Part shown: positions 33,064 to 40,897 of the stretch, piece by piece | Numbering within the stretch: position 1 is the stretch's first letter | Layout of the letters: each line of letters begins with the position of its first letter | Made by a program: the position numbers and the translations under genes | Origin: CBDCUE01 sp965222515 | GTDB lineage: Bacteria > Pseudomonadota > Alphaproteobacteria > Rickettsiales > JABIRX01 | Reading direction: 5' to 3' | NCBI GenBank assembly: GCA_965222515.1 | Contig: CBDCUE010000022.1 | Coordinates: forward strand, 1-40,897 | Length of the DNA stretch: 40,897 bases | Notes under the pieces: generated by a model | Seen by the model: only the letters and a program-made list of their open reading frames with translations | Told to the model about the DNA's origin: nothing | Database searches by the model: none

Positions 33064-34326
33064 TTAAATATAATTTTTAATTCTTTCTAATATAACAGGT
33101 TTAAAATGCCTGATTAAACCTTGAACTGGCCAAGCAGCAGCATCACCTAAGGCACAAATTGTGTGTCCTTCTATATTTTTTGTTAATTCATATAATTGTT
33201 CTATTTCATCTTTTCTAATGTCTCCTTCAACCATTCTATTCATAATTCTCATTATCCAGCCAGTTCCCTCTCTGCAAGGAGTACATTGACCGCAAGATTC
33301 ATGTTTATAAAAAGCAGATAATCGAGCAATTGCTTTAATTATGTCAGTGCTTTTATTCATTACAATAACTGCGGCTGTTCCCAGTCCTGATTGAACTGCT
33401 TTCAAAGCATCATAATCCATAGTAACTGTAGAACAAATATCTTTTGGTAAAAGTGGCACAGATGAACCACCTGGAATGACTGCTAATAAATTCTCCCAGC
33501 CACCAATCACACCACCTGCATGTTTTTCAATCAAAGTTTTTAATGGAATACCCATCACTTCTTCAACATTACAAGGAGTATTTACATGACCTGAAATAGA
33601 AAAAATTTTAGTTCCTGTGTTGTTTTTCTTACCTAATTCAGCAAACCATTTAGATCCTCTTCTCAAAATTGTTGGAATTACCGCGATTGTCTCAACATTA
33701 TTGATGATTGTTGGGCATCCATAAAGTCCTTTGATGGCAGGGAAAGGAGGTTTTAATCTTGGCATACCTTTATTACCTTCTATTGATTCTAACATTGCCG
33801 TTTCTTCTCCGCAAATATAAGCTCCTGCTCCTCTATGTACAAAAATTTCTATGTCCCAGCCAGAAGAACAAGCATCTTTGCCGACTAATCCTGCTTTTTT
33901 TGTTTCTTTTATAGCATTTTCTAAAATTACAGCCTCATTATAGAATTCACCTCTGATATAAATATAGCAAATATGAGCATTTATTGCTTTTGCGGCTAAA
34001 ACTGCTCCTTCAATTATTTTGTGAGGTTCGTTTCTGATTATGTCTCTATCTTTACAAGTGCCAGGTTCTGATTCATCTGCATTTATCACCAAATAATGCG
34101 GATTTGTTACAGTTTTTGGCATAAAGGACCATTTCATAGCAGTTGGAAAACCAGCTCCTCCTCTACCTCTTAGACCAGATTCTTTTATTTCTCTTACTAA
34201 TTCAGTGAAATCTTTTTTTAGAAATTTTTTAGTATCTTTCCAATCTCCTCTTTTTTTAGAATTTTCTAAAGAAGATCCTTCGAATCCATATAAATTAGTA
34301 AAGATTTTATCTTCTTTGTTTAGCAT
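33064..34326 (-). CDS. nuoF: NADH-quinone oxidoreductase subunit F
   Basis: NuoF (51-kDa homologue) binds NADH and FMN, the electron entry point of complex I. The 420 residues have the NADH-binding GLRGRGGAGFPTAMKWSF and the FMN-site residues around VINADESEPGTCKDRDI. GAYICGEETAMLESIEG follows, and the N3 cluster ligands are in ESCGQCTPCREGTGW with a later C in HTICALGD. It is the first gene of the nuoF-G-H run, preceded by 79 bp of A+T-rich DNA that should hold the promoter. nuoE is not adjacent. Confidence 0.97.
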   Translation of the reverse strand: MLNKEDKIFTNLYGFEGSSLENSKKRGDWKDTKKFLKKDFTELVREIKESGLRGRGGAGFPTAMKWSFMPKTVTNPHYLVINADESEPGTCKDRDIIRNEPHKIIEGAVLAAKAINAHICYIYIRGEFYNEAVILENAIKETKKAGLVGKDACSSGWDIEIFVHRGAGAYICGEETAMLESIEGNKGMPRLKPPFPAIKGLYGCPTIINNVETIAVIPTILRRGSKWFAELGKKNNTGTKIFSISGHVNTPCNVEEVMGIPLKTLIEKHAGGVIGGWENLLAVIPGGSSVPLLPKDICSTVTMDYDALKAVQSGLGTAAVIVMNKSTDIIKAIARLSAFYKHESCGQCTPCREGTGWIMRIMNRMVEGDIRKDEIEQLYELTKNIEGHTICALGDAAAWPVQGLIRHFKPVILERIKNYI

Positions 34327-34405
34327 TTTATAGAAATTTATTTATCTTTTATAAAGATTGTTCAATATAAATTGATGCCATAAGAAATCAAGTTAAATGA
34401 AAAAT

Positions 34406-35110
34406 TTAATTAAGAAATTTTTCTAATAATTTTAATATCTGCTTATTATCTCCTTCTGTCCATAGATTGTCTAAAGATTCTTGATGATAGTGATTTTTGA
34501 AAGCTATGATAATTTTCTGAGTTTTTTCATAAAAAAAGCCATCTATTTTTATTTGATAACCAAATTTTTGCAAATTTTTTTGTAATTTTGTTACTTCATT
34601 ATTTTTATCACCAAATTTAGCAATTATTTTTGCAGATTTTTGATAAGGTAAATATATACCAATATTATGCTCTGCTAATTTTTTCCAATCAAAATACTTA
34701 CCTGGATCATCTTTTCTTTGTGGAGCAACATCACTATGACCAATAATTAATTCATTTTTGATTAAAGGATATTTCTTTTTTAATGTTGTTATTAATTTTA
34801 TTAATGTTTGATATTGCTCTTCTTTAAATAATTCTTTACCATTATTTTCTATTTCTATACCAATTGAATTATCATTGAAATTTTCTATATTTTTAAAAAA
34901 ACTAACACCTGAATGCCAAGCTCTATCTTTTTCTTGAACAAACAAAATAACCTCTCCTTTTTTATCAATAAGATAATGGCTACTTACTTCTGAATTTCTA
35001 TCCATAAATCTTTGTATAGTATCTTCTTTAGAAAGCTCGGTATAATGAATGATGATAGAGTTTATTTTTTTGTTTCTTTTATTAAAATTTGGAGAAAGTA
35101 GTTGTAACAT
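34406..35110 (-). CDS. ampD: N-acetylmuramoyl-L-alanine amidase (Amidase_2) with peptidoglycan-binding tail
   Basis: The enzyme cleaves the bond between MurNAc and the stem peptide. The 234-residue protein has the Amidase_2 fold with zinc ligands H22 (IIIHYTE), H125 (IIGHSDVAP) and D135 (KDDPGKYFDW), plus AWHSGVS and SIGIEIEN. The C-terminal 65 residues (NNEVTKLQKNLQKFGYQIK and following) look like a PG_binding_1 domain, so it resembles AmiD as much as AmpD. No signal peptide is seen, which favours cytoplasmic recycling of muropeptides, but the symbol is tentative. It is divergent from purC with 50 bp between starts. Confidence 0.85.
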   Translation of the reverse strand: MLQLLSPNFNKRNKKINSIIIHYTELSKEDTIQRFMDRNSEVSSHYLIDKKGEVILFVQEKDRAWHSGVSFFKNIENFNDNSIGIEIENNGKELFKEEQYQTLIKLITTLKKKYPLIKNELIIGHSDVAPQRKDDPGKYFDWKKLAEHNIGIYLPYQKSAKIIAKFGDKNNEVTKLQKNLQKFGYQIKIDGFFYEKTQKIIIAFKNHYHQESLDNLWTEGDNKQILKLLEKFLN

Positions 35111-35160
35111 AGATAGTATTTTTTTATAATAATAATTTTTAATTTTAATATTTTATAACA

Positions 35161-35877
35161 TTGCTAAAACAAGAAATTTATCAAGGAAAAGCAAAAATTC
35201 TATATAAATCTGATAAAGAAGAAGAAATTTATCAATATTTTAAAGATGATGCTACTGCCTTTAATAATCTAAAAAAAGATATTATTCAATCAAAAGGAAT
35301 TTTAAATAATTATATCTCTGCACATATAATGAAATTGTTAAGTAAAAACAATGTAGAAAATCATTTTATTAAAAGAATAGATGATAGGGTGCAATTAGTT
35401 AAAAAGCTAGAAATACTACCATTAGAAATTATTGTTAGAAATGTTGCCGCTGGTTCTATTTGTAAAATTTTAACAATAAAAGAGGGGCAAAAATTTTCCA
35501 AACCAATTATAGAATTTTGTTATAAAGAAGATAAATTAGGAGATCCCTTGATTAATGAAGATCACATAGAAAAAGTGTTGACAATCGCTAATAAAGCAGA
35601 AATATCTAAAATTAAAAAAACAGTTTTGGTGATTAACAATATTTTACAGAAAATGTTTGATGAGGCAGACATTATGTTGGTAGATTTTAAAGTAGAATTT
35701 GGTAAAGACAAAGCAGGGAATATCATCTTGGCAGATGAAATAAGTCCTGACTCTTGCAGATTATGGGATAAATACACTAATCAAAAAATGGACAAAGATA
35801 GATTCCGTTTAGATTTAGGAGATTTTATAAGAAATTACAACGAAATTGCCAAGAGGTTGGGAGTGGAGATTAATTAA
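35161..35877 (+). CDS. purC: SAICAR synthetase (phosphoribosylaminoimidazole-succinocarboxamide synthase)
   Basis: PurC joins aspartate to CAIR in purine synthesis, using ATP. The 238 residues begin QEIYQGKAKILYKSD and have FKDDATAFN, the central PLEIIVRNVAAGSICK, and the signature LADEISPDSCRLWD. The start is TTG at 35161, immediately before the conserved N-terminus, with no usable ATG upstream. No other purine genes are nearby. I recall that Rickettsia species also keep an isolated purC, which suggests a retained or altered role rather than a full pathway. Confidence 0.94.
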   Translation: MLKQEIYQGKAKILYKSDKEEEIYQYFKDDATAFNNLKKDIIQSKGILNNYISAHIMKLLSKNNVENHFIKRIDDRVQLVKKLEILPLEIIVRNVAAGSICKILTIKEGQKFSKPIIEFCYKEDKLGDPLINEDHIEKVLTIANKAEISKIKKTVLVINNILQKMFDEADIMLVDFKVEFGKDKAGNIILADEISPDSCRLWDKYTNQKMDKDRFRLDLGDFIRNYNEIAKRLGVEIN

Positions 35878-35913
35878 TATTATTTATAAAAGTTTTCTCT
35901 ACTTCCTACTTTT

Positions 35914-35959
35914 ATACTAATCTGCAGATAAAATCAATATTGTGAGATTAGATTAGTAT
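35914..35959. terminator. Perfect inverted repeat between convergent purC and metG
   Basis: ATACTAATCT (35914-35923) is the exact inverse of AGATTAGTAT (35950-35959), and the match extends one base outward. It could serve as a bidirectional terminator. Its TACTA/TAGTA ends recall those of the palindromic elements, but the inner sequence differs. Confidence 0.45.
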
Positions 35960-36093
35960 ATAATATTGAAAATAATGTTATTTACCTATTAGGTTTTTTA
36001 GTTCAAACATTATGCAAAAAAATAAAATTAATAAAACTATTCTAAAATAAAGTAAGAAAAAAGTAAATAAGAAAAACATATTTACAACTTTTT

Positions 36094-37620
36094 TTAAATT
36101 CTAGCAAATAATCCTTTAGGTTCGGGTAAGTTTATGCCAGTTTGTAATGAATATTCTAGTTTAGAAAAACATCTTTTATCTTGGTTGACAGCTAATAAAT
36201 CCAAAATTTTATTGCTGGAATTAGGTATTATTGGCAGAAAATAAATGGCAATTACTCTGATTAGATCTAATGCTACATATAATACATTCTCCATTCTTTC
36301 TGTATCTGTTTTTTTCAAATGCCAAGGAGCATTTTTATCAATATATTCATTTGTTTTAGAGGATAATTCTATCACTTTTTCTATATATTTATGAAATTGT
36401 TGATTATCTATATATTCTCTTAATTTATCTATTAAATTATAAGAATATTGTAATAATTCTTTATCTTCTGCTAATGGATTGTTGTTTTTTGGTATTTTCG
36501 CATCACAGTTTTTCTGCACAAAACTACATATTCTTTGAGTTAAATTTCCTAAATTATTTGCTAAATCGCTATTTGTTTTTCTAATTAATTCTTTTTTAGA
36601 AAAATCTCCATCTTGTCCAAATGGCATTTCTTTCATTAAAAAATATCTAACTTTATCAACTCCAAATTCTTCTGCTAAAGCCAAAATATCTATAACATTA
36701 CCAAGAGATTTTGATATTTTTTCTCCTTCATTAGTCCACCAACCATGAGCAAATATTTTTTTAGGAAGCTCCATATCTATGGCCATTAAAAAAGCAGGCC
36801 AATAAACACTATGAAATCTAATGATATCTTTACCCACAATATGCACATCGCAAGGCCAATATTTTTTATATAATTCTCCATTATTTATAAAGTCTAAAGC
36901 AGAAAGATAATTAACTAAAGCATCAAGCCAAACATACATAATATGCTTTTTATCATTTGGAACTTTTAATCCCCAAGAAAAACTAGTTCTAGAAATGGAA
37001 AGATCTTTTAATGCTCCTTGTTGATATTTTTTTCCTCCCCTAACAAAAGAAACAACTTCATTATATCTTGATTTTGGAGCAATAAAATCAGGGTTGTTTT
37101 CATATAATTCTAATAATCTATCTTGAAATTCTGATAATTTAAAAAAATAACTTTCTTCTTCAATCCATTTTACTTCTGCTCCTGTTGGAGCTTTCCCTCT
37201 TATTAATTCACTTTCATTGTAATAACATTCATCTCTTATGGAATACCAACCTTTATAATTAGATTTATAAATATATCCTTTTGCTTCTAGTTTTTGCCAA
37301 AAAAATTGAGCAGTTTTTTTGTGTCTTTCTTCGGTTGTTCTAATAAAATCATCATAAGAAAAATTCATTTTATTTGCTAATTCTTTAAAAGCTAAAAAAT
37401 TTTTATCTGTCCAAGCTTTGGTGCTGACATTATTTGCAAGAGCAGATTTTTCTACTTTTTGTCCATGCTCATCTGTCCCTGTTAAAAAATAACTATCATA
37501 ATTATCTAGTTTTTTAAATCTTGTCATAATGTCGCAAGCAAGAGAAGTGTAACCATGACCAATGTGAGGTTTGTCATTAACATAATAAATAGGGGAGGTT
37601 ACATAAAAAGTTTTTTTCAT
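36094..37620 (-). CDS. metG: Methionyl-tRNA synthetase
   Basis: MetG charges tRNA-Met with methionine. The 508-residue enzyme has the class I signature PHIGHGYTSLACDIM at the N-terminus, GTDEHGQKVEKSA, and the KMSKS-type loop as GEKISKSLGNVID. An anticodon-binding helical domain forms the C-terminal third. The short form without a C-terminal dimerisation domain fits Alphaproteobacteria. It follows holB by 6 bp on the same strand, the common holB-metG pairing. Confidence 0.96.
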   Translation of the reverse strand: MKKTFYVTSPIYYVNDKPHIGHGYTSLACDIMTRFKKLDNYDSYFLTGTDEHGQKVEKSALANNVSTKAWTDKNFLAFKELANKMNFSYDDFIRTTEERHKKTAQFFWQKLEAKGYIYKSNYKGWYSIRDECYYNESELIRGKAPTGAEVKWIEEESYFFKLSEFQDRLLELYENNPDFIAPKSRYNEVVSFVRGGKKYQQGALKDLSISRTSFSWGLKVPNDKKHIMYVWLDALVNYLSALDFINNGELYKKYWPCDVHIVGKDIIRFHSVYWPAFLMAIDMELPKKIFAHGWWTNEGEKISKSLGNVIDILALAEEFGVDKVRYFLMKEMPFGQDGDFSKKELIRKTNSDLANNLGNLTQRICSFVQKNCDAKIPKNNNPLAEDKELLQYSYNLIDKLREYIDNQQFHKYIEKVIELSSKTNEYIDKNAPWHLKKTDTERMENVLYVALDLIRVIAIYFLPIIPNSSNKILDLLAVNQDKRCFSKLEYSLQTGINLPEPKGLFARI

Positions 37621-37626
37621 ATTTGA

Positions 37627-38532
37627 TTATATTTTTTTTAAAGCTCTTAGGTAGTTTAAGGTAAAATTAACAGTATCTAAATTTAATGAAATAGTTTTTT
37701 GAGAATCTTCTAAAAAGTTTTTTATAAAATTTTGATAATTTTTTATTAGTTTTTTGTTGTTGATATCGTATCTTTCCCTAATTAAATATATAATTATAAT
37801 TACAAAATCTTCAAATAATTCTAAATTATCTTTAAAAGAAAATTTTTTGCTAAAATTATGTAAAGCATAATTGTCATTTGCTAAAATTTTTTCTAATTCG
37901 TGTAACATATCAAGAGAGTTTTTTGTAGAAAATTCTAAAATTTTTCCAGGTTGGTGAGGAAAAATTTTTGCTAATGTTTCTATATTCTCTATTTTATGTT
38001 TTTCTAAAATAGCAATTGTATCAGATTTTTTTAATCTTGGTAGTTTTACTTGTTGGACTCTAGATAAAACAGTGTCTAAAAGATTGTTTTTGTTATGAGA
38101 AATTAAGATAAAATAGGCATTTTTTGGTGATTCTTCTAGGGTTTTTAAAAGATTATTACTAGCTGATATATTTAATTTATCAGCAGAATCAATTAAGATA
38201 ATTTGCTTGCTATCTTCATAAGGAGTTAATGCTAATAATGATTTTATTTTTTTGCTATTATCAATGGTTATTTCTTTCTTTTTGCTTTTTTGTTCTTCTT
38301 CGTCGATGATTAATAAATCAGGATGTAGTTTTATATTAGAATATCTAGTTATGGTGTTTTTCAGCAGTTGTTTGATGAAATATTCGGCCAGAAATCTTTT
38401 GCCACTACCTTTTAATCCGTGAAGCAAAATTGCATTAGGAAATTTATCTTGTGTTATTAGGTTATTATATTTTGCAATTACTTCATCATAAGCTATAGGT
38501 CTTTCGGGTTCTTCTGTTATGTCAAAAAGCAT
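37627..38532 (-). CDS. holB: DNA polymerase III delta' subunit
   Basis: HolB is part of the clamp loader that places the sliding clamp on DNA. The 301 residues have a P-loop-like HGLKGSGKRFLAEYF near residue 40, a DLLIIDEEEQ segment, and ASNNLLKTLEESPKNAYFILIS followed by DTVLSRVQ (sensor-1 and arginine-finger SRC-like region). The usual zinc-finger cysteines between the P-loop and sensor are absent, as in many delta' proteins. Cotranscription with metG supports the assignment over DnaX. Confidence 0.87.
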   Translation of the reverse strand: MLFDITEEPERPIAYDEVIAKYNNLITQDKFPNAILLHGLKGSGKRFLAEYFIKQLLKNTITRYSNIKLHPDLLIIDEEEQKSKKKEITIDNSKKIKSLLALTPYEDSKQIILIDSADKLNISASNNLLKTLEESPKNAYFILISHNKNNLLDTVLSRVQQVKLPRLKKSDTIAILEKHKIENIETLAKIFPHQPGKILEFSTKNSLDMLHELEKILANDNYALHNFSKKFSFKDNLELFEDFVIIIIYLIRERYDINNKKLIKNYQNFIKNFLEDSQKTISLNLDTVNFTLNYLRALKKI

Positions 38533-38868
38533 TACAAATATCAGGGTTTAATTATAAGGTTACCTCTTAAAAATACATAGTTCTTTTGCATTTGTCCAGC
38601 AATTTTAAAATGTTGTTTTTTTAGATTGCATAATGTAAATAATTAGCTTAATTTAAAAAAATATTTACACGACTTGATAAGGAAGTTTTTTTTGCAATTA
38701 GTAAGTTTTATTACAATAAACTCTATTTCCTAGTCCTTACAAGTTCAGTGTTGCAATAGATAAGCTATGCTCAGAGTAATTTTATTGTTATAACATACTT
38801 AAAATTACAATGTGTAAATGTTAAAGAGATTGCAAAACTGTTAATAACAACCTTAACTTAAACAAAAT
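38533..38868 (+). promoter_or_regulatory. Gene-free region with the gltA leader element
   Basis: No coding frame is seen between divergent holB and gltA. Close to gltA, TGTGTAAATGTTAA (38811-38824) and AACAACCTTAACTTAAAC (38846-38863) repeat the leader of sdhB with the same distances to the ATG (57 bp from GTGTAAATG, 17 bp from CTTAACT). Further upstream, ATTTACACGA at 38668-38677 is an inverted version of the TCGTGTAAAT core. The promoter itself was not located with confidence. Confidence 0.55.
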
Positions 38869-40170
38869 ATGACTGATGCTAAGAAGCAGAATTTAAAAGT
38901 AAATATTGGTAATAAGAATTTGACTTTTGATTTGCTTGAAGGAACGGAGTTTCCAAGAGCAATTGATGTTAGAAATTTATATAAAGAAACAGGTAATTTT
39001 ACTTACGATCCGGGTTTTATGTCAACGGCATCTTGTGAATCTGCAATAACTTATATAGATGGAGAAAAGGGGATTTTGAGATATAGAGGTTATCCGATTG
39101 AAGAATTAGCACAAAATAGTAATTTTTTAGAGACATCATATTTATTATTAAATGGTGAATTGCCTAGTAATAAAGAATATCAGGATTTTGAATATAAAAT
39201 CAAGCATCACACAATGATTCACGAGCAATTGAGCTTTTTATATAGAGCTTTTCCAAGAAAAGCACATCCAATGGCTATTATGGTTGGTGCGGTTGCTTCT
39301 CTTTCAGCTTTTTATCATGATGAAACTGATATTATGGATGAGTGGGCTAGAAAAAGAGCTTGTCACAAAATGATTGCTAAAGTTCCAACATTAGCAGCTT
39401 ATGCTTATAAATATTCTATGGGTCAGCCTTTTGTTCAGCCTAGAAACGATTTATCATTTTCAGGTAATTTTTTAAGTATGATGTTTTCTGTTCCTGCAGA
39501 AGAATATCAAGTAAATCCAATTTTAGAAAAAGCATTAGGTAAAATTTTTATTTTACATATGGATCACGAGCAAAATGCTTCAACTTCAACGGTTAGATTA
39601 GCAGGGTCTAGTGGAGCAAATCCTTATGCTTGTATTGGAGCTGGAATTTCTTCATTATGGGGACCTGCTCACGGAGGAGCAAATGAGGCAGTGTTAAAAA
39701 TGCTAGAAAAAATTGGAGATGCTAAAAATATTGATAAATTTATTGCAAAAGCTAAAGACCCTAAAGATTCTTTCAGGTTAATGGGGTTTGGTCATAGAGT
39801 TTATAAGAGCTATGATCCAAGAGCTACAGTTTTGAAGCAAACTTGTAAAGAAGTTTTAGATGAGTTAAATTTAGCAAATGATCCTCTTTTGGAAATAGCA
39901 ATGAAATTAGAAAAAATTGCTTTAGAGGATGAATATTTTGTTTCAAGAAAGCTATATCCAAATGTAGATTTTTATTCTGGAATAATTTATAAAGCGATGG
40001 GTATTCCTGTGCAATTATTTACGGTAATGTTTGCTATTGCAAGAACTGTTGGTTGGGTATCTCAATGGAAAGAGATGATTGAAGATAAAGATTCTAAGAT
40101 AGGTAGGCCAAGGCAAATATATATTGGTCATAATAAAAGATCATTTACCTCTATTAATAAAAGAAAATAA
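38869..40170 (+). CDS. gltA: Citrate synthase
   Basis: GltA condenses acetyl-CoA with oxaloacetate at the entry of the TCA cycle. The 433 residues are of the hexameric type II bacterial form. The catalytic residues are visible: H268 in PAHGGANEAVLKML, H309 in GFGHRVYK, and D367 in NVDFYSG. The N-terminal domain (GNKNLTFDLLEGTEFPRAID) and FTYDPGF are also typical. It shares its upstream leader with sdhB and yidC, which suggests common control of TCA genes. The next gene starts 5 bp after its stop. Confidence 0.98.
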   Translation: MTDAKKQNLKVNIGNKNLTFDLLEGTEFPRAIDVRNLYKETGNFTYDPGFMSTASCESAITYIDGEKGILRYRGYPIEELAQNSNFLETSYLLLNGELPSNKEYQDFEYKIKHHTMIHEQLSFLYRAFPRKAHPMAIMVGAVASLSAFYHDETDIMDEWARKRACHKMIAKVPTLAAYAYKYSMGQPFVQPRNDLSFSGNFLSMMFSVPAEEYQVNPILEKALGKIFILHMDHEQNASTSTVRLAGSSGANPYACIGAGISSLWGPAHGGANEAVLKMLEKIGDAKNIDKFIAKAKDPKDSFRLMGFGHRVYKSYDPRATVLKQTCKEVLDELNLANDPLLEIAMKLEKIALEDEYFVSRKLYPNVDFYSGIIYKAMGIPVQLFTVMFAIARTVGWVSQWKEMIEDKDSKIGRPRQIYIGHNKRSFTSINKRK

Positions 40171-40175
40171 ATAAT

Positions 40176-40897
40176 ATGAGATTTGTTTTAATTGTAATAT
40201 CGTTATTTATAGTTTTTTCTTGTAGCCAAAAGCCTGCTCCTATTGCTTATAAGGGAGAAAATTTTTTTTATAAAAATTCTCCTGTTTATATTGCTAAAAC
40301 TTTAAAATTAAAAACAAGAAATGTTGCCAAAATAAAGAGAAATCTAAAACCTAATCAAATAAAAATCAAAAAAGGTGATAATTTATATTTTATTGCCAAG
40401 GATTATAAAATTTCTTTAAGAGAGCTGATAGAATATAATAACTTAAAACCTCCTTATGTGGTTTATCCTGATGATATTGTAGAAATACCAAACAACAGAG
40501 AAACTTATATTGTGGCAAGAGATGATAATCTAACAATGATTGCTAAAAAACATAATATTTCTTTTGCTGAGTTAGTCAAAATAAATAATTTTGATAGAAA
40601 ATATAAAGTTAGGATAGGCGAGGTGTTGATTTTGCCTTATGGTTCAAAAAAAGAGATAAAGAGAGTTAGAGTTGCAAAGAAAATCCAAAATAAAAAAATT
40701 CAATTTATTTGGCCTATAAAAGGAAATATAATAAAAAGTTTGGTCCAAGAAAAGATGGTGTTCATAATGATGGAATTAATATTGTGGCAAATATAGATAG
40801 TCCTGTAAAAGCATCAGCAAAAGGAAAAATTGTTTATGTTGGTAGTGAATTAAAAGGTTATGGTAATTTGATTATTATAAAACATAGTAATAACTGG
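40176..40897 (+). pseudogene. nlpD: NlpD-like LysM/M23 lipoprotein gene with a frameshift (3' end beyond window)
   Basis: The N-terminus has a lipoprotein signal with lipobox ending FSC (C16) and two LysM domains (about residues 60-105 and 108-152), which bind peptidoglycan. After FIWPIKGNIIKS the reading frame slips and ends at 40794-40796. In another frame the M23 domain continues without a stop to the window end: KDGVHNDGINIVANIDSP, then SAKGKIVYVG and GYGNLIIIKHSNN. One extra T in the TTT at 40739-40741 would restore the frame as KSFGPRKDG. NlpD-type proteins activate cell-separation amidases. It is either a recent pseudogene or a sequencing error in a homopolymer. Confidence 0.75.

Noticed and set aside
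1..40897. CRISPR array
   Set aside because: No series of regularly spaced identical repeats was seen; the sdhB leader repeat has only two units and no spacers.

Overview
The window is strongly A+T-rich and gene-dense, and reads as a piece of the chromosome of an alphaproteobacterial intracellular bacterium, most likely of the order Rickettsiales. Evidence for this is the combination of a complex I cluster (nuoF-nuoG-nuoH), an NDUFAF5/BioC-like methyltransferase, sdhCDA with a separate sdhB, mitochondrial-style mdh and gltA, a lone purC, groESL, a YidC-PBP1A pair, peptidoglycan genes (murD, ftsW, ampD) and traces of mobile DNA. The genus is not determined from the sequence.

Layout. 1-584: 5' part of a minus-strand gene resembling eukaryotic mitochondrial carrier proteins. 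726-1740: an apparently intact IS982-family element. 1878-6181: NDUFAF5-like gene divergent from rluD, a small membrane protein, then a minus-strand run of 47-aa lipoprotein, Ca/Na exchanger and secF. 6343-9370: rplM-rpsI and groES-groEL. 9564-14819: rnpA, yidC-PBP1A and fdxA. 14820-15676: degraded, mostly non-coding DNA with an antitoxin remnant and a G+C-rich islet. 15677-23133: galU-ugd, then mdh, an unknown membrane protein, sdhC-sdhD-sdhA and sdhB. 23165-25855: a three-gene restriction-modification module (one predicted nuclease, two DNA methyltransferases). 25872-26044: two tRNA-Glu genes. 26145-29313: murD-ftsW convergent with dgkA and an unknown gene. 29314-29943: decayed mobile DNA. 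29944-34326: nuoF-G-H on the minus strand. 34406-38532: an amidase divergent from purC, and holB-metG. 38869-40897: gltA and a LysM/M23 lipoprotein gene carrying a frameshift and cut by the window edge.

How the genes work together. The core is respiratory and TCA metabolism (citrate synthase, malate dehydrogenase, succinate dehydrogenase, complex I parts and a probable complex I assembly factor), with envelope building and remodelling (PBP1A, MurD, FtsW, amidase, LysM/M23 protein, GalU/Ugd, DgkA) and protein export, insertion and folding (SecF, YidC, GroESL). Accessory material sits in three places: the left edge with the IS, the R-M module next to the tRNA-Glu pair, and the debris beyond nuoH.

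Three observations go beyond ordinary gene content. First, a carrier-like protein of apparently eukaryotic type. Second, a short palindromic repeat present as three differently truncated copies (4147, 9473, 29764). Third, a leader element shared upstream of gltA, sdhB and yidC, and in part galU, with identical spacing to the start codon in gltA and sdhB and a tandem duplication in front of sdhB.
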